Position numbers and translations under genes: made by a program. DNA of 64,000 nucleotides, taken from assembly GCF_020379485.1 (NCBI RefSeq), contig NC_063447.1, positions 59,013,452 through 59,077,451 of the forward strand, given 5' to 3'. The number at the start of each line of letters is the position of its first letter. Position 1 is the stretch's first letter. The notes beneath the pieces were generated by a model that saw only the letters and a list, made by a program, of their open reading frames with translations, was not told the origin of the DNA and ran no database searches. This DNA is from Brassica napus. Lineage: Eukaryota; Streptophyta; Magnoliopsida; Brassicales; Brassicaceae. This document shows positions 11,913 through 22,828 of this stretch, in pieces.

Positions 11913-12532
11913 TGCTGACGGAAGCACAATGACGGAGAAGAATAGAGGCGAAAAAATCGTCGATTGATTTAGACCAAAGTGTGGTGAGGTTGAAGACGAT
12001 GTGAAACGACGCCGTTCTGTTGGATTTGTGAAATTAACTAATTAGCTTTTATTTTTATCTTTTGCTCAATATAATACTTTTTGGCTAATCAATATTTCGT
12101 ATTAATTTTCAGAACGCTAATCAAGTTCCATTTTGCTAAGAAAGGTTATTATACATCCACAAAACAGCAATGTGCATCACTGATGTGAAAAAATACACAC
12201 AAGTCAATATATAGTGTCATTCTTTAACTGATCAGATTTAAATAAAATTTAAAATTTAAGTAAAAAACTAAAATACATCCGAAGTGTTATTTTTTTATTA
12301 TTAAAATCTTCATTTAAAATATTCCATGACTAGAGATGCTCTAATATTATTGAGATGTCCTGTAAATTTCTATCCATCCATGGAAAAACTCTTGAAAGCT
12401 AGTACTGTAAATGGCGTAAAGTGTAGATTAATAATATAAATCCATACAACATTAAAAAAAATTAATTAATGCACTTTAATTGTATACGAGTATATGAATA
12501 TGTAATCGGTAACTTAATTAATCAATCAGTCA
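11913..12532. other. Spacer between PPR and zinc-finger genes
   Basis: AT-rich with no coding signal. It holds the PPR 5' leader side and the zinc-finger 3' side. Nothing else is recognised. Confidence 0.6.
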
Positions 12533-13249
12533 TTAAGACCAGTCACCACTAGCGAGTTTTAGCCATGAATTAGATGAAGTAGTAGCATTGTGATTGTTGC
12601 CACCACCATCTCTCCCGATAGTCATGACCGTCGGATCAACGCAAGCTAAGCTGAGATCTAGAGATGGTTGATCTAGCGGCTGAGAATGATGATGATGAGT
12701 AGAAGAATCATTTAGTGGCTTCATACGAAGATAATTAGTGGAAGGTGTTAACCAATGACATCTCTTGTGACCTCCTAACGCTTGTCCCGATGAGAATACG
12801 CGATGGCAGATTGTGCATTCGTGAGCGTTGGATCTCTTTCTGGTGGTGATGTGAGGCTTGTCCTCCTCCTCCTCCTCCTCCTCTTCTTCTTCTTCTTCGT
12901 ATTCTTCCTCTTCTTCCTCCTCCGCTTTTTTATCTTGAGAGGCAAAACAACCTTTCACTTTCTTGTGGCTTGCCCTGTGTCCACCCAATGCCTGATGCGA
13001 CGCAAACACTTTCTTGCAACCTTTGCATTGGAAAACATGTCCGGTTTTTCGTTTTTTCACGTTTTTATCTTTGATGTGTCCATGCTCGTTGTTGTTGTAA
13101 GCATTCCCTGAATTGGACAGCAACACAAGACAGTTGGCAAGCTCTTCGTCTTCGTCTCTGACCCTCTTCCATGGAAGACGTGACATGTTGCCCTCATCGT
13201 GTTGTCCTTGACTGTTGAACATGACAAAATCAGTGTATGATGAGTCCAT
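12533..13249 (-). CDS. C2H2 zinc-finger transcription factor (ZAT type, EAR motif)
   Basis: Single-exon gene of 238 codons, expected nuclear. Two plant-specific fingers carry the QALGGH signature: FQCKGCKKVFASHQALGGH at about residues 73-91 and HECTICHRVFSSGQALGGH at about 143-161. An acidic run of Glu (about 109-130) lies between them. A DLSL EAR repression motif sits at about 198-201. Residues 26-33 and 61-68 are basic and may be nuclear signals. An ELANCLVLLS stretch near residue 36 resembles the L-box of C1-2i proteins. It likely acts as a repressor through EAR (known for the family). It sits between the PPR and LAP6 genes, all on the minus strand. It may be the At1g02040 counterpart, though the order differs. 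Its 5' end is duplicated at about 13.7-14.0 kb. Confidence 0.92.
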   Translation of the reverse strand: MDSSYTDFVMFNSQGQHDEGNMSRLPWKRVRDEDEELANCLVLLSNSGNAYNNNEHGHIKDKNVKKRKTGHVFQCKGCKKVFASHQALGGHRASHKKVKGCFASQDKKAEEEEEEEYEEEEEEEEEEEEDKPHITTRKRSNAHECTICHRVFSSGQALGGHKRCHWLTPSTNYLRMKPLNDSSTHHHHSQPLDQPSLDLSLACVDPTVMTIGRDGGGNNHNATTSSNSWLKLASGDWS

Positions 13250-13689
13250 AGCTTTTTGATGTGCGTGTCTAAAGTAAGTGTTTGGTGAGTGAGTTAAAAA
13301 GGTGGATCAAGCCCTTGTTTTCAGTGGACATAATGGGTTTGGTGTTTGTGTGGTTCTAAGTAGTTGAGTCACTGCGCTAATGACACTTGGTGCTGCTTTG
13401 ACTTGTTCCAAACATTCCTTCCTAGTCATATGCTACATAGTATAATTAATACTATTATTACAAATTAGAGACATGTGTTTTTAAACAATGCTCATTTCAC
13501 GCTACTGTTAAATCAAATTCATCAAACTAGGAATTGATTATAATTTATATGGGCTTATAATTTTTACAATATTATATATATATTCTTTTCTGCAATGTGA
13601 CAAAACACGTTTAAGGGCTAATGAATACACTATATCAATTATCAAAACGGCCCTGGCTGTAAACATATTAAGTTTCATGATAATGATAC

Positions 13690-13998
13690 AACGTAGTAAT
13701 ATGTTGACCGAGACATGTTGTCCTCATTGGTGACTGCTGAACATGACCAAGTCAATGCATGACGAGTTCATGTCTTTTTGATGTGTGTCTAAAAGTAAGT
13801 GTGTTGTGTCTTCTTGTTTGTTTGTTTTGTGATTCCAAGTAGATAAGTCATATGCTAGAGATGTGTTTTTTTTCTCTCTTACCAATTCTCATTTCATGCT
13901 GCTGTTAAATCAAATTCAACAAACTATGGATTGATTATATGGGCTTATAATAAATTTGATTACAATATTTTATAATATATATTATTTTATTTTCTGCA
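13690..13998 (-). pseudogene. Truncated tandem copy of the zinc-finger gene 5' end and promoter
   Basis: DNA here repeats 13,180-13,610: 'gacatgttg.cctcat', 'tgctgaacatgac', 'ctttttgatgtgtgtctaaa' and 'ctgttaaatcaaattcaaca'. On the minus strand it starts MNSSCIDLVMF, compared with MDSSYTDFVMF in the intact gene, then hits a stop after about 15 codons. It ends just before the LAP6 stop codon. Confidence 0.8.
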
Positions 13999-14015
13999 AG
14001 GAGGTAGATTCGAAA

Positions 14016-15342
14016 TTAGGGAGATGCGAGGCTACGGAGGAGAAGACCTTCAAAGGTGATTCCAGGTCCAAAAGCTAAGCCAAGACCCCACTCTTGCGCA
14101 CCATCACCTTTCTTCTTCAACTCATCTCTCATATACTCCATCACATACAATATAGTATTACTACTCACGTTCCCATAATCTACCAATGCCCTTCTGCTGC
14201 ACTCCAGCTTCTCTCTCCCCAGCTTCAGTTTCGTCTCAAGACGGTTCAGAATCGCAGGCCCTCCCGGATGAACGGTCCAAAACATGTCATTAAACTCCAT
14301 AGAATCATCACCAGCTTTTCCCATCAGCTTCTTACAGAACTCTTCTATGTTCTCTTCAATCTTCTGCGGTAGGTCTCGTCCCAGCTTGAAGTTAATCCCT
14401 TCCTCCGTCAATCTCCCGTCGATCACGGTCTGTGTCCCAGGCACAAACTGCTGAACAGCGTAGTGAAGCTCCATGAAAGGAGATTCGGAGGGTAAAGGGT
14501 CTGCTCCTATGATCACCGCAGCCGCACCGTCCCCGAACAAAGCTGCCCCGACCAGGTCGTAAGGGCGAGCTTTGTTCGGTGGTCGGAACCCGAGGATGGT
14601 GGTTTCAGAGGTTGTGAGGAGCACACGGCTTCCGGGGTTGTTCTCGGCTATGTCTTTGGCGACACGGAGGCCTGTTACGCCTCCGTAGCAGCCTAGAAAA
14701 TAAAGCATCACTCTGTTCACGTCGTTCTTTAAGCCTAGCTTGGCGGAGAGGTAAAGGTCACCGCCGGGTAAGCGGATCTCACTTGAGGAAACGTAGACGA
14801 TGTGAGTGATGTCTTCCACTGGTCTTCCCCATTCCTTGATGCAACCCAAACTTGCTTCAAGTGCCATTTCCACGACCGCCTCGTTGGCGATCTCTAGCCT
14901 TTGCTTGATTGTTGGTGAGCCTTCTGTTGTTAGCTCAGGGTACTTATCTAGTATCTCTCGGGATAACACCGTGTAGCGTGTCTTCACCGTTGTGGTTTTG
15001 CCTACAACAAAAAATATTAGTGTAAGAAAGAATATTTAAATGAGGGCTGAGACGAAACTAATATTATATGAGGTGGTTTCGATCCTGGGGGATTACGAGT
15101 TTTGTATTTAAAAAAAAAAAGAATATCAAGAGAGTGAGAGGCTTACACAAGTGTTCTAGCTTCTCTTTGATAAAGGGGTCATCACATTTGGTGTCACGTA
15201 GAAACCCCTCCACTAGATGCTCCTGAGGAACCACTTGGCTTGGGAAGGCCTTGCCAAGAGCAAGCACTGTTGCCTTTCCTGGATTTGCCACACGCCTTGT
15301 GGTGATTTGCTTCTTAACACCATTCATTCCAGAGCTAGACAT
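14016..15342 (-). CDS. LAP6: LAP6/PKSA type III polyketide synthase (CHS-like)
   Basis: Anther-specific chalcone-synthase-like enzyme that extends fatty acyl-CoA with malonyl-CoA to alkylpyrones for sporopollenin in the tapetum (family knowledge). Two exons, 15147-15342 and 14016-15001, joined at a conserved Cys codon, give 393 residues, the usual length. The catalytic triad is present: Cys170 in FLGCYGG, His310 in FWTVHPGGP and Asn343 in DYGNVSSNT. The C-terminal GPG loop is seen as LAFGPGITFEG. The N-terminus, with RRVANPGKATVLALGKAFPS, fits LAP6 (At1g02050) better than ordinary chalcone synthase. The start at 15342 is the first ATG in frame. No disruption was found. Confidence 0.95.
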
Positions 15343-15843
15343 CTCTCTTTCAGGTAATAAAATCAGTTGATTGTTGAGAATAAAGGTGGTGGGTGCAGAA
15401 TATTCAACTAAAGAGAAGGATTATAAAGGCATGGCTGAAAGTTTTGTTGGAGAGAGTTTGGTGTTGATGAGTTAGGATCATGAAAAGAGAGTGCTGCTTA
15501 TTTTATTAAGAGTTTGGTGATTCTTTGGTCTTGTGTTGGTTAGAAATGTTGATAAAAGAAGTCATAAGACCCATACACTGATTACTTGTATTATAAGCCA
15601 GACCGTGTGAATCTTTTAATAACAGAAGCGTAACTTAGTTAATATATGACATAATACATCATCAAAGGGTTCTGCTTTACATTGAAAGCCATTGAAAACG
15701 GTGAGAATCTGAAGATATAGTTGGACTAATACAGATAGCATCTAGAAATTATATTCTATTTAAATTTAGACCTAGTTAGGAGCCAACCAAAGTAATGAAA
15801 GATTGCATCATTTTAAGTTAATGTTGAAGCTTCTCAGAATCCA
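15343..15843. other. Spacer between LAP6 promoter and LisH 3' end
   Basis: It holds the LAP6 upstream region and, from about 15540, the DNA that is repeated in copies A and B. No gene is seen. Confidence 0.6.
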
Positions 15844-18087
15844 TCAGTTTTGACTTCTTGGTCTGCCACTCTTGGCTGAAGATAGAAGAAACATTGTAAA
15901 GTTAAGACATGAAGATAAATGCGGTACGGTTATATATCATATACCATATGAGTGGGAAAGAGCAATTACCAGGACTTAAGATTCGTAGGCATTTTGTTAT
16001 GGACTTTACAGTAGTCATGGAGTCTGATCCTGCATATCGAAACATTAAGAGTATATCAGTGAAACCAGCTATAGAATTTTATAATCTAAAATATAAAGTG
16101 TAAGGCTGAAATTAAACCCACCTTGTGTGTTCATGTCTTTTTCTTGAATCATTTCTGTTACTGTTGAAGTATACTCAGACACGACCTGGTCAGGCACTAG
16201 ATTCTCATTCACTGATCCAGGAGATGACCTGTGTTATCTAATAAGTTTAGTAACAGCAGATGATTGGAATAGATATTAAGCTAAAGAGAAGATCATATTA
16301 CCCTGAAGCAGTCTCCATGTGAAAGTCTGAGGGTTGTGGCAGGCAAGAGTCTGCACCAAGATCAAAATCGCCTAGTACCTCCGAGAATGGAAAGTTTTCG
16401 TTGAGAAAATCAATATCAAACAAATCAACTTCTGCTTCTTCAGAGCCAGAGCCTGATGAATAAGAAGACGAAACCAAATCTCCAGAAGCAGGTGCGTCTG
16501 AGTGCATTGTGGCTTCTTCATCGTCATCATCGAAGTTGAGCCTTCCTTTCACATGATCTCTCTTACTCGACTTAGCCGGCGAAAAGGAAGAAACAATACG
16601 GCTCCTTTCCACCGTGTAGGAACCAATCTGCTTGTGAGGACTGACTGTGATTCTCTCCTTGGTGAGGATTGTGCAGTTTGTAGGAGGAGTGACTTCTTGC
16701 TGAGGAGATAACTGCTTTTGTGGTGTCTTCGGACCAGTTGAATTGGTTGGAGGTGACATGTCTGATGGTCCGTAACACAAACGCTTTGCCACAGTTGATG
16801 TAAGATCAGACGAGTCATTAGCTACACTGTTACAATTATTCACTGGCGCTTGAGTGTTAGGTGACGGTTGAAACGTCAAGTAGTTAGTGGCCTTGGCAGA
16901 AGCTCGTGGAACCTTTTTCATCCCTATAAAAAGAAAACACCATTTAAGGGCCAATGTAGACTTAACAAAAGGTATCAACATCAAAAATGTAGACCTTTGT
17001 TAGGAGCAGAAGGAGCATCTCCTAGAGAAACCTCAGGACTCTTTCGCTTTCTGGTTACAGAAAGACTCAGGCTGGAAGGTGCTGTGAAGTTTCCAACTCT
17101 CTTGTTTCCTGGCAATGATGCTGACATAAGATTAGGTGTGATATGCACTGCGCCGCCTGGAATTAAAGAACTTAACATTAGTTCCATTAGAAAAAAGTTT
17201 AAGCTGCACCAATCAAGATCATGATATATTACAAGCCCGATGAAACATTTGTCCCCAAATTTTTTTGAATTTTTTTTTATATATAAATAGACCCCTAAAT
17301 TTGTATTAAAAAAAATTTGGACCTCCAAGTTATTGAAATTCTTCTTAAACCGTCTATAGCCCCAAAACCTCAGGGTCGGCCCTGATTACATATAATCCAA
17401 ATCATTCAAGTATGTGATCTTTGGCACAAGAAAGAAAAAGAGCATCTAAGTACACAAATTGCAAAAACCATAATGGATGATAACTAAACAATCTAGCTCA
17501 AGCAACTTCAATCTCTATTAATCAAATGTCAACACAAACTAACATAGTGACAGTTCCAAATTAGACTCAGTACCTAAGGGAGAGACGATCGGTTGAGAAG
17601 GAGAGGCAGCCACTTGAATAGCCGTCTGAGCTGCTGCAGTAGTAATCGCCGGAGGAGGAGGAGCTGATGCTGCGGTGGAGTTGTAAACGTTCATGACATC
17701 TTGCATCCCTTGTAACAGATTCTGAACGCGAGACTTCTCTTGATCGAGTCTAGCTTTCTCTTGATCAACAATGACCTTCTGCTCCTTGAGGCTTATGTAT
17801 TCGTTTAAGATATCATCCAGTGGTATCAAACTGCACGGAACCTAAACGAACGAAGGAAAAAAAAAATCTTTAAGAACAAAATAAACATAATTAGATTAAT
17901 TAAAATAATTTACTTCGCGAAGAGGAGATTTGGAGATGAGAGAAGAGGCTTCGGATCTGAAGACGGATCTGGTCTCTAAGAAGCGGTTGTCGCAGAGGTA
18001 TCGATCCACTAGGAAGGCGACTTGCATAGGAGTCACTTTACCCTTGCCTACACGCTCCGCGCTCTTGGATTTGGTCGTCCTCACCAT
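15844..18087 (-). CDS. LisH-motif nuclear-type protein of unknown function
   Basis: Seven exons by splice signals: 17914-18087, 17574-17841, 16995-17156, 16302-16923, 16122-16228, 15970-16029, 15844-15875. The start MVRTTKSKS is at 18087. Near residues 21-45 a LisH dimerisation motif reads VAFLVDRYLCDNRFLETRS. A coiled-coil follows (EYISLKEQKVIVDQEKARL). The middle is Ser/Pro-rich with KRKSP and KRLCYGPSD stretches. A C-terminal acidic part (FDIDFLNENFPFSEVLGDFD) resembles an activation or interaction segment. The last exons give 'SPAKSGRPRSQN'. It fits the At2g37960 position (annotated as a myosin-heavy-like unknown protein, from memory). The function is unknown; a nuclear scaffold role is inference. 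Its 3' end is present twice more in the window. Confidence 0.85.
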
Positions 18088-18217
18088 TTTAGACTGAACT
18101 ATAGAAGTGATTCGAGAAGAGAGAATGATGATGAAAAGGGGAAAAATGGAGTGGAGAATCTTAGAATAGATTTGAAGATATGATTTTCTAGAAGAATAAG
18201 TTAAACAAAGGAGCGGG

Positions 18218-18251
<34 letters not shown>

Positions 18252-19876
18252 CGGGAGAGATTTTGCGCCTACTACTTATTGTGGCGGCAAAACCAATTGT
18301 GTAAGGGTCAAAATTGGAAAACTGAACCGTTCGGTTCAAACATTTTGGGTTTTACTATTTTGGGCCTTTGCGTTTCTATTTTTGTCTGTTTTCAGGTTTA
18401 ACGTGTTGTAGTTGGGCTTGAGTTATTGCGGTTCTCTCTTGGGTCTTTCAATAGGGTGTGCCAATTATGAGATTTTCTCTGCTACATCTTCTGCTCTTTT
18501 CTGGTAATTTGATTTCAACATTCAAGAGTTTGGGGGTTTGTTTGTGAGCATATTAGTTACTATATTTTATTTTGCTGCATCTCCTAAACCGGATATAGCT
18601 AACTTTTTGTGTTTCAAAGATAGGTTATGATCACAATAGCTTTTATGTTTATAAAGGCTGAATAATATGCATTTCTCGTATATCACAGGTTCTGTTCAAT
18701 TTTGATCGGTCTACTTAAGTGAATCGTCAATAGTTTGTGTGTACACAACAAACTGAAGTATGTTAGGTTATTAGAATTTTATTTCCCGAATTCATCAAGT
18801 TGAAATCTAACGCGGCACAGGTCATTTCAGTTCAATACTTTTTTACAATCAAATAATACTAACGTTCATATGTACGGTTCGTCTTTCAGAAGTATAGGCA
18901 ATTTCTAACATTGGATTTTTAGACAACACTGGACAAATTACATCGAAGTTAAATCAGATCTCAGCGATTCTGTTTAGTAATCTGCAACTCCTATTTCGGA
19001 GATCTTTAAGATAGATAACGCAGTTTTATAATAACATCATCGATCTGATTCTAACATCAAACAATACAAGTTCATCATAAAGCAAAATATAAAGACTGGA
19101 TCTCAGATTTTTAATGGTTTTCTTCAAACTCCTTGAAGGAGAATTGTAGATAGATAACGCAGTTTAATTAACTAAAATCATTGATCCAATCATTACACCA
19201 ATACCAAATTCAAGAATCAATCAAACTCGCAAAACAAGAAGAGAAAGAAGAGAGAGAGGAGCAATCTCAGAAATCGAAAACCCCAATTTTATCTTCACTA
19301 GCAATCAAAGTGCAAGGATAACAATTTTTTTCATGGAATTCATCACTGATGCTCCTCTCTAATAAAGCCAATAACAACACCTAAGATTTAAACAAAACGA
19401 GCTAAAAAAAAATCAATCAAATCGCCGAACATATTTTTTCTGAAGTAATGGGTTGGAGAAGTATTTATACAAAGGCACCGAAAAAAAAAACATAACAAAA
19501 CCCTAACCGGCTGTTTGGTAACGCGGTTATCTTAATCCAAACCAAGGAAAAGACAGACTAACCTCTCAACCACCAACTACGTGCCGTTTTCACTTCCCAA
19601 TCTCCAAAACATACGTGCCGTTTTCCAAACCACCGAGCAAAAGTGTAAACAGAAAAACATCATCATCGTCGTGGAATCAGAAGCTCCACTAGAAAGAAGC
19701 AATCCTCTGTAACCACACAGAAACCAGAAACGGGTCAAAGCTTCTGTAATCTTTAGTCATAAAAGCAAAGTCGTTTAATTACAAGTTTCCTTGATATTTC
19801 CACTAATATCCAAAAATACGATGTTAAGTTTCATCGACTATATAATATACGCGAAATATAACATTACCTTATTCAA
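18088..19876. other. Spacer between LisH and SOUL genes
   Basis: No coding frame with support. It has a T-run of about 30 bases at 18220-18249 just upstream of the LisH gene, and two imperfect copies of 'gatagataacgcagttt' with similar flanks near 19011 and 19150. These divergent genes share this region as promoter DNA. Confidence 0.55.
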
Positions 19877-19927
19877 ATGCAGACCATAGCAAAAACGAAA
19901 ACCAAACTAATAATAAACAGAAGCACA

Positions 19928-20641
19928 ATGGGAAACGTCTTCGGCAAGACTTACATAATGGGAATGGTGTTCGGTAAGATCGTCGTGGAGACTCCCAAAT
20001 ACACCGTCGCCAAATCCGGCGACGGCTACGAGGTCCGGGAATATCCGCCGGCGGTTTCCGCGGAGGTCACTTACGATCCTTCCGAGTTCAAAGGCGATAA
20101 AGACGGAGGCTTTCAAGTCTTGGCTAAGTACATAGGCGTCTTCGGCAAACCGGAGAACCAGAAGATCGCCATGGCGTCGCCGGTGGTCGCGACGGAAGGT
20201 GAGAAGATCGCCATGACGTCGCCGGTGATCACCAAGGAAGGGGAGAAGATTGCCATGACGTCACCGGTGATTACTAAGGAAGGAGAGAAGATTGCTATGA
20301 CGTCACCGGTTGTGACGAAGGAAGTAGGAGGAGGGGAGAGGAAGAAGAAGACGGTGACGATGCAGTTTCTGTTGCCGGAGATGTACAAGAGGGCGGAGGA
20401 TGCGCCGCGTCCGACGGACGAGAGGGTGGTGATAAGGGAGGAAGGAGGGAGGAAGTACGGTGTGGTCACGTTCAGTGGGACTGCGGGAGAGGGTGTGGTG
20501 AGCGAGAAGGTGAAGAAGCTGACGAGTGTTCTCGAGAGAGATGGGTTTAAGATCGTTGGAGAGTTCGTGCTCGCTAGGTATAATCCTCCGTGGACGTTGC
20601 CTCCTTTCAGGACCAACGAAGTCATGATCCCTGTTGAATGA
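19928..20641 (+). CDS. SOUL-1: SOUL/HBP cytosolic haem-binding protein
   Basis: Intronless SOUL-domain protein binding tetrapyrroles. Visible family features: ETPKYTVAKSGDGYEVREY near the start, AKYIGVFGKPENQKIAMASPV in the middle, and the C-terminal LARYNPPWTLPPFRTNEV. Four tandem 14-residue units of the type GEKIAMTSPVITKE occupy the centre; the Arabidopsis homologue also has repeats here (from memory). The start is ambiguous: the frame is open from ATG 19877, then ATG 19928 (MGNVFGKTYI) and ATG 19958 (MGMVFGKIVV). Homologues begin MGMVFGK, and the two last starts are a tandem duplication of 30 bp, so 19928 or 19958 is more likely than 19877. Matches the At2g37970 position. Confidence 0.92.
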   Translation: MGNVFGKTYIMGMVFGKIVVETPKYTVAKSGDGYEVREYPPAVSAEVTYDPSEFKGDKDGGFQVLAKYIGVFGKPENQKIAMASPVVATEGEKIAMTSPVITKEGEKIAMTSPVITKEGEKIAMTSPVVTKEVGGGERKKKTVTMQFLLPEMYKRAEDAPRPTDERVVIREEGGRKYGVVTFSGTAGEGVVSEKVKKLTSVLERDGFKIVGEFVLARYNPPWTLPPFRTNEVMIPVE

Positions 20642-20837
20642 AAGAACTAGCTTTTGTCTGAAAAACTTGTTTTTTTTTTTTTTTACACTGTGTTTGTGGT
20701 AAAAGAAACAACAGAACAATAATGTATACCAATGCTAGCTTTTGATTTTAAAATTTCTATTGAACGAACATGGATGAATCAACAACAAAGTGTTTGTTCA
20801 GACAAGGATCAACTAGTGTATTTGAATATGATATTTT

Positions 20838-21074
20838 TTAACCGGAGAAGAGTTTAAAGACGATGACAATTAAGTTGAAGAGCATGAGGGGGAGCCTCAT
20901 GTACTGGCAGGCGTGGATGAGACCGACGATTTGGCCTTTGAGGGAGTTTCTTTTGCCGGTTTGGTGTAGCTCCGCGAGTGTCCATCCTTTGGGAGCTAAG
21001 AAACGGTCTTCGTTGAGGATAGCAAGTGCGTTTGCGAATAGCAGCAACCCTTCCATCAGTGTCCAGAACCCCAT
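20838..21074 (-). CDS. Yos1-like ER-Golgi transport protein
   Basis: Small membrane protein of 78 residues, the normal family length. It starts MGFWTLMEGLLLFANALAIL, has NEDRFLAPKGWTL in the middle and ends in a hydrophobic segment (LMLFNLIVIVFKLFSG). Two membrane segments at about residues 3-20 and 58-75. Yeast Yos1 joins Yip1-Yif1 for COPII vesicle transport. A 5' UTR intron is likely: an acceptor-like 'ttcacag' lies 10 bases before the ATG and a donor 'gtaagt' near 21603 ends a leader exon. Convergent with SOUL. Matches At2g37975. Confidence 0.93.
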   Translation of the reverse strand: MGFWTLMEGLLLFANALAILNEDRFLAPKGWTLAELHQTGKRNSLKGQIVGLIHACQYMRLPLMLFNLIVIVFKLFSG

Positions 21075-21796
21075 GATGATTTCTCTGTGAAACACACACC
21101 AAAGGATCAAGAACCATGCGTAGATACAGTTTTATCTAACTATCAATCGTAATGAATCTAACTTGTAATCAAGTTAATATCCAGAACCAATGATTTCTCA
21201 GTGAGAAACCGAGATGAATCATATGACTTAAGGGTGGGGAAACATATAAGATACAGTTGATGTAATAATGGAAATGAATCCACTTGCACTATATGAGTGT
21301 TTAAGTATTAAGGCAGCAAAATCTTGATTCTAAGTTAAGAAAAAAAAGACATGAATAAACGAACACCAACCAAGTAAAGGAGGAAACTTGACTTGTAGTA
21401 GCTCCAAGCCTGGTTAGAATCCTTTGGCCTAACTACCTTATGATACAGATTCAATTAATCAATCAAATCTCATGCAAGAAACTAATTTCATTCTAAGAAG
21501 ATCAAAAGGTTTCTAAGAAAAGTTGACTGATTGATTGCTTTTCCGTCACAAATCCGACGGAAGAGAGATTCATATGAAGAAGGAGGAGAGATACTAACTT
21601 ACAGCTGAGTCGAATCGAAACGAATCGGGGTTAAAAGGGTTAGAGAGAGCTTGTTCAAGAGACGAAGATGATCAGTTGATCACTAATATGAACCGGTTTT
21701 GTTACCCGACTACAAAATGTTCGGGTCATGACCTCATTTAACCAACAATCTCTGTCGTAGTATTTCTAAAATAGAAATACAGAATCTATCAGCAAC

Positions 21797-21868
21797 ATCA
21801 GAGTGGCGCAGCGGAAGCGTGGTGGGCCCATAACCCACAGGTCCCAGGATCGAAACCTGGCTCTGATA
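21797..21868 (+). tRNA. Initiator tRNA-Met (CAT)
   Basis: A 72-base gene with a 7-bp acceptor stem ATCAGAG/CTCTGAT and discriminator A. A box is TGGCGCAGCGGAAGCG, B box is GATCGAAACC, and the anticodon stem-loop has GGGCCCATAACCC with anticodon CAT. The three G-C pairs next to the anticodon loop and the A-U first pair mark the initiator type. CAA upstream and a T-run downstream fit polymerase III. Confidence 0.97.
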
Positions 21869-21883
21869 AGAGAATCTGTCTTC

Positions 21884-21898
21884 TTTTTTTTTTTTTTT
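21884..21898 (+). terminator. Pol III oligo-T terminator of tRNA-Met
   Basis: A run of 15 T residues, 15 bases after the tRNA 3' end. Confidence 0.85.
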
Positions 21899-22191
21899 CA
21901 TTGTTTATTAAACATTTTTTCCCAAAAGGAGCTTAACTCAATATGCCCATGTCACTCTTAAAAAATTCTCATTTCTCCCTTTATTAAACTATTACTTATT
22001 ATTTATTTCTTTTTAATTAGAAAACGTGGGGAAAGACTCCAATGGCCTTAATGAAATCACTTAACTACATGATCCAACCTAAAGTATCCGATCCACCCAA
22101 TCCCAGTCGGGTCAAACTCGGATCTAAAGCTAAACGCCGTGTTTTGCCTCCAACTCTTTCTCGCCTCTCTCTCTCGAGAGAGAAGAGAAAA

Positions 22192-22524
22192 ATGGCCTCC
22201 ATGGTTTCTCTCTCGCTCTACAAACCGGAACAACAATTGAAATCGAACTCGTGTCGCAAGTTTAATCTGACTCCGCTGCATCTACGGCGTTTCTCTTGTT
22301 GTTCAACTCGCGAGATTTCTCTCAAATCGCGTTACGGAGTGGCTCTTCCTGTTACCTGTAAGCATCGACGAAGTGTTGAGCTTTTTACTCGACGTGGAGC
22401 GACTTTCCTGCTGAGGAAAAGGAAGAGCTTTGGGGAGTGGGTTGAAGCCGAGTGCTTTCAATTGAGTAACTCCGGATTTGACCATCTTACGATCACTGAT
22501 GCTCGGAATGGGGATGACTTTTGA
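22192..22524 (+). CDS. Small basic protein of unknown function
   Basis: An open frame starting MASMVSLSLYKPEQQ after a CT-rich leader and ending GDDF; 110 codons. The in-frame upstream ATG at 22042 would extend it by 50 residues. The N-terminal 40 residues are rich in Ser and Arg with no acids after the first Glu, so a plastid or mitochondrial presequence is possible. Further on it is Arg-rich (ATFLLRKRKSFGEW). I do not recognise the family. It may be the first exon of a larger gene or a chance frame; the CT-rich leader with good ATG context gives some support. Confidence 0.4.
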   Translation: MASMVSLSLYKPEQQLKSNSCRKFNLTPLHLRRFSCCSTREISLKSRYGVALPVTCKHRRSVELFTRRGATFLLRKRKSFGEWVEAECFQLSNSGFDHLTITDARNGDDF

Positions 22525-22828
22525 CTCTCGATTATCTTCGCTGGCTTTGCCTTGCAGTACTCAGGTTGGAATGCTCTAATCATCATTGTCTCTTGATGGA
22601 ATGTATAAGTTATTAGAGAAAGATGAGATCTCTGAAGGAACCATTGTTGTGTTGGTAACATGATTCTTGTTGAACTAGTTTGTAGCCGTGCTTGAGCTCA
22701 TGATTGTAAGTGAATTAATCAGTACATGATTTTGATTCTTGATTTTATGATTTCTTGTGAGAGTTGCAGCTAGCTTTGGTCTTGCGACGTTTTTTTTATG
22801 CGAGTAAAGGCAAGCAATGACGACACGG

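Noticed and set aside
11400..11929. Long frames on both strands at the PPR gene 5' end
   Set aside because: Low-complexity shadows of the PPR coding exon; they lack any motif.
20113..20719. Two minus-strand frames over the SOUL gene
   Set aside because: Antisense shadows with repeats mirroring the SOUL repeat.
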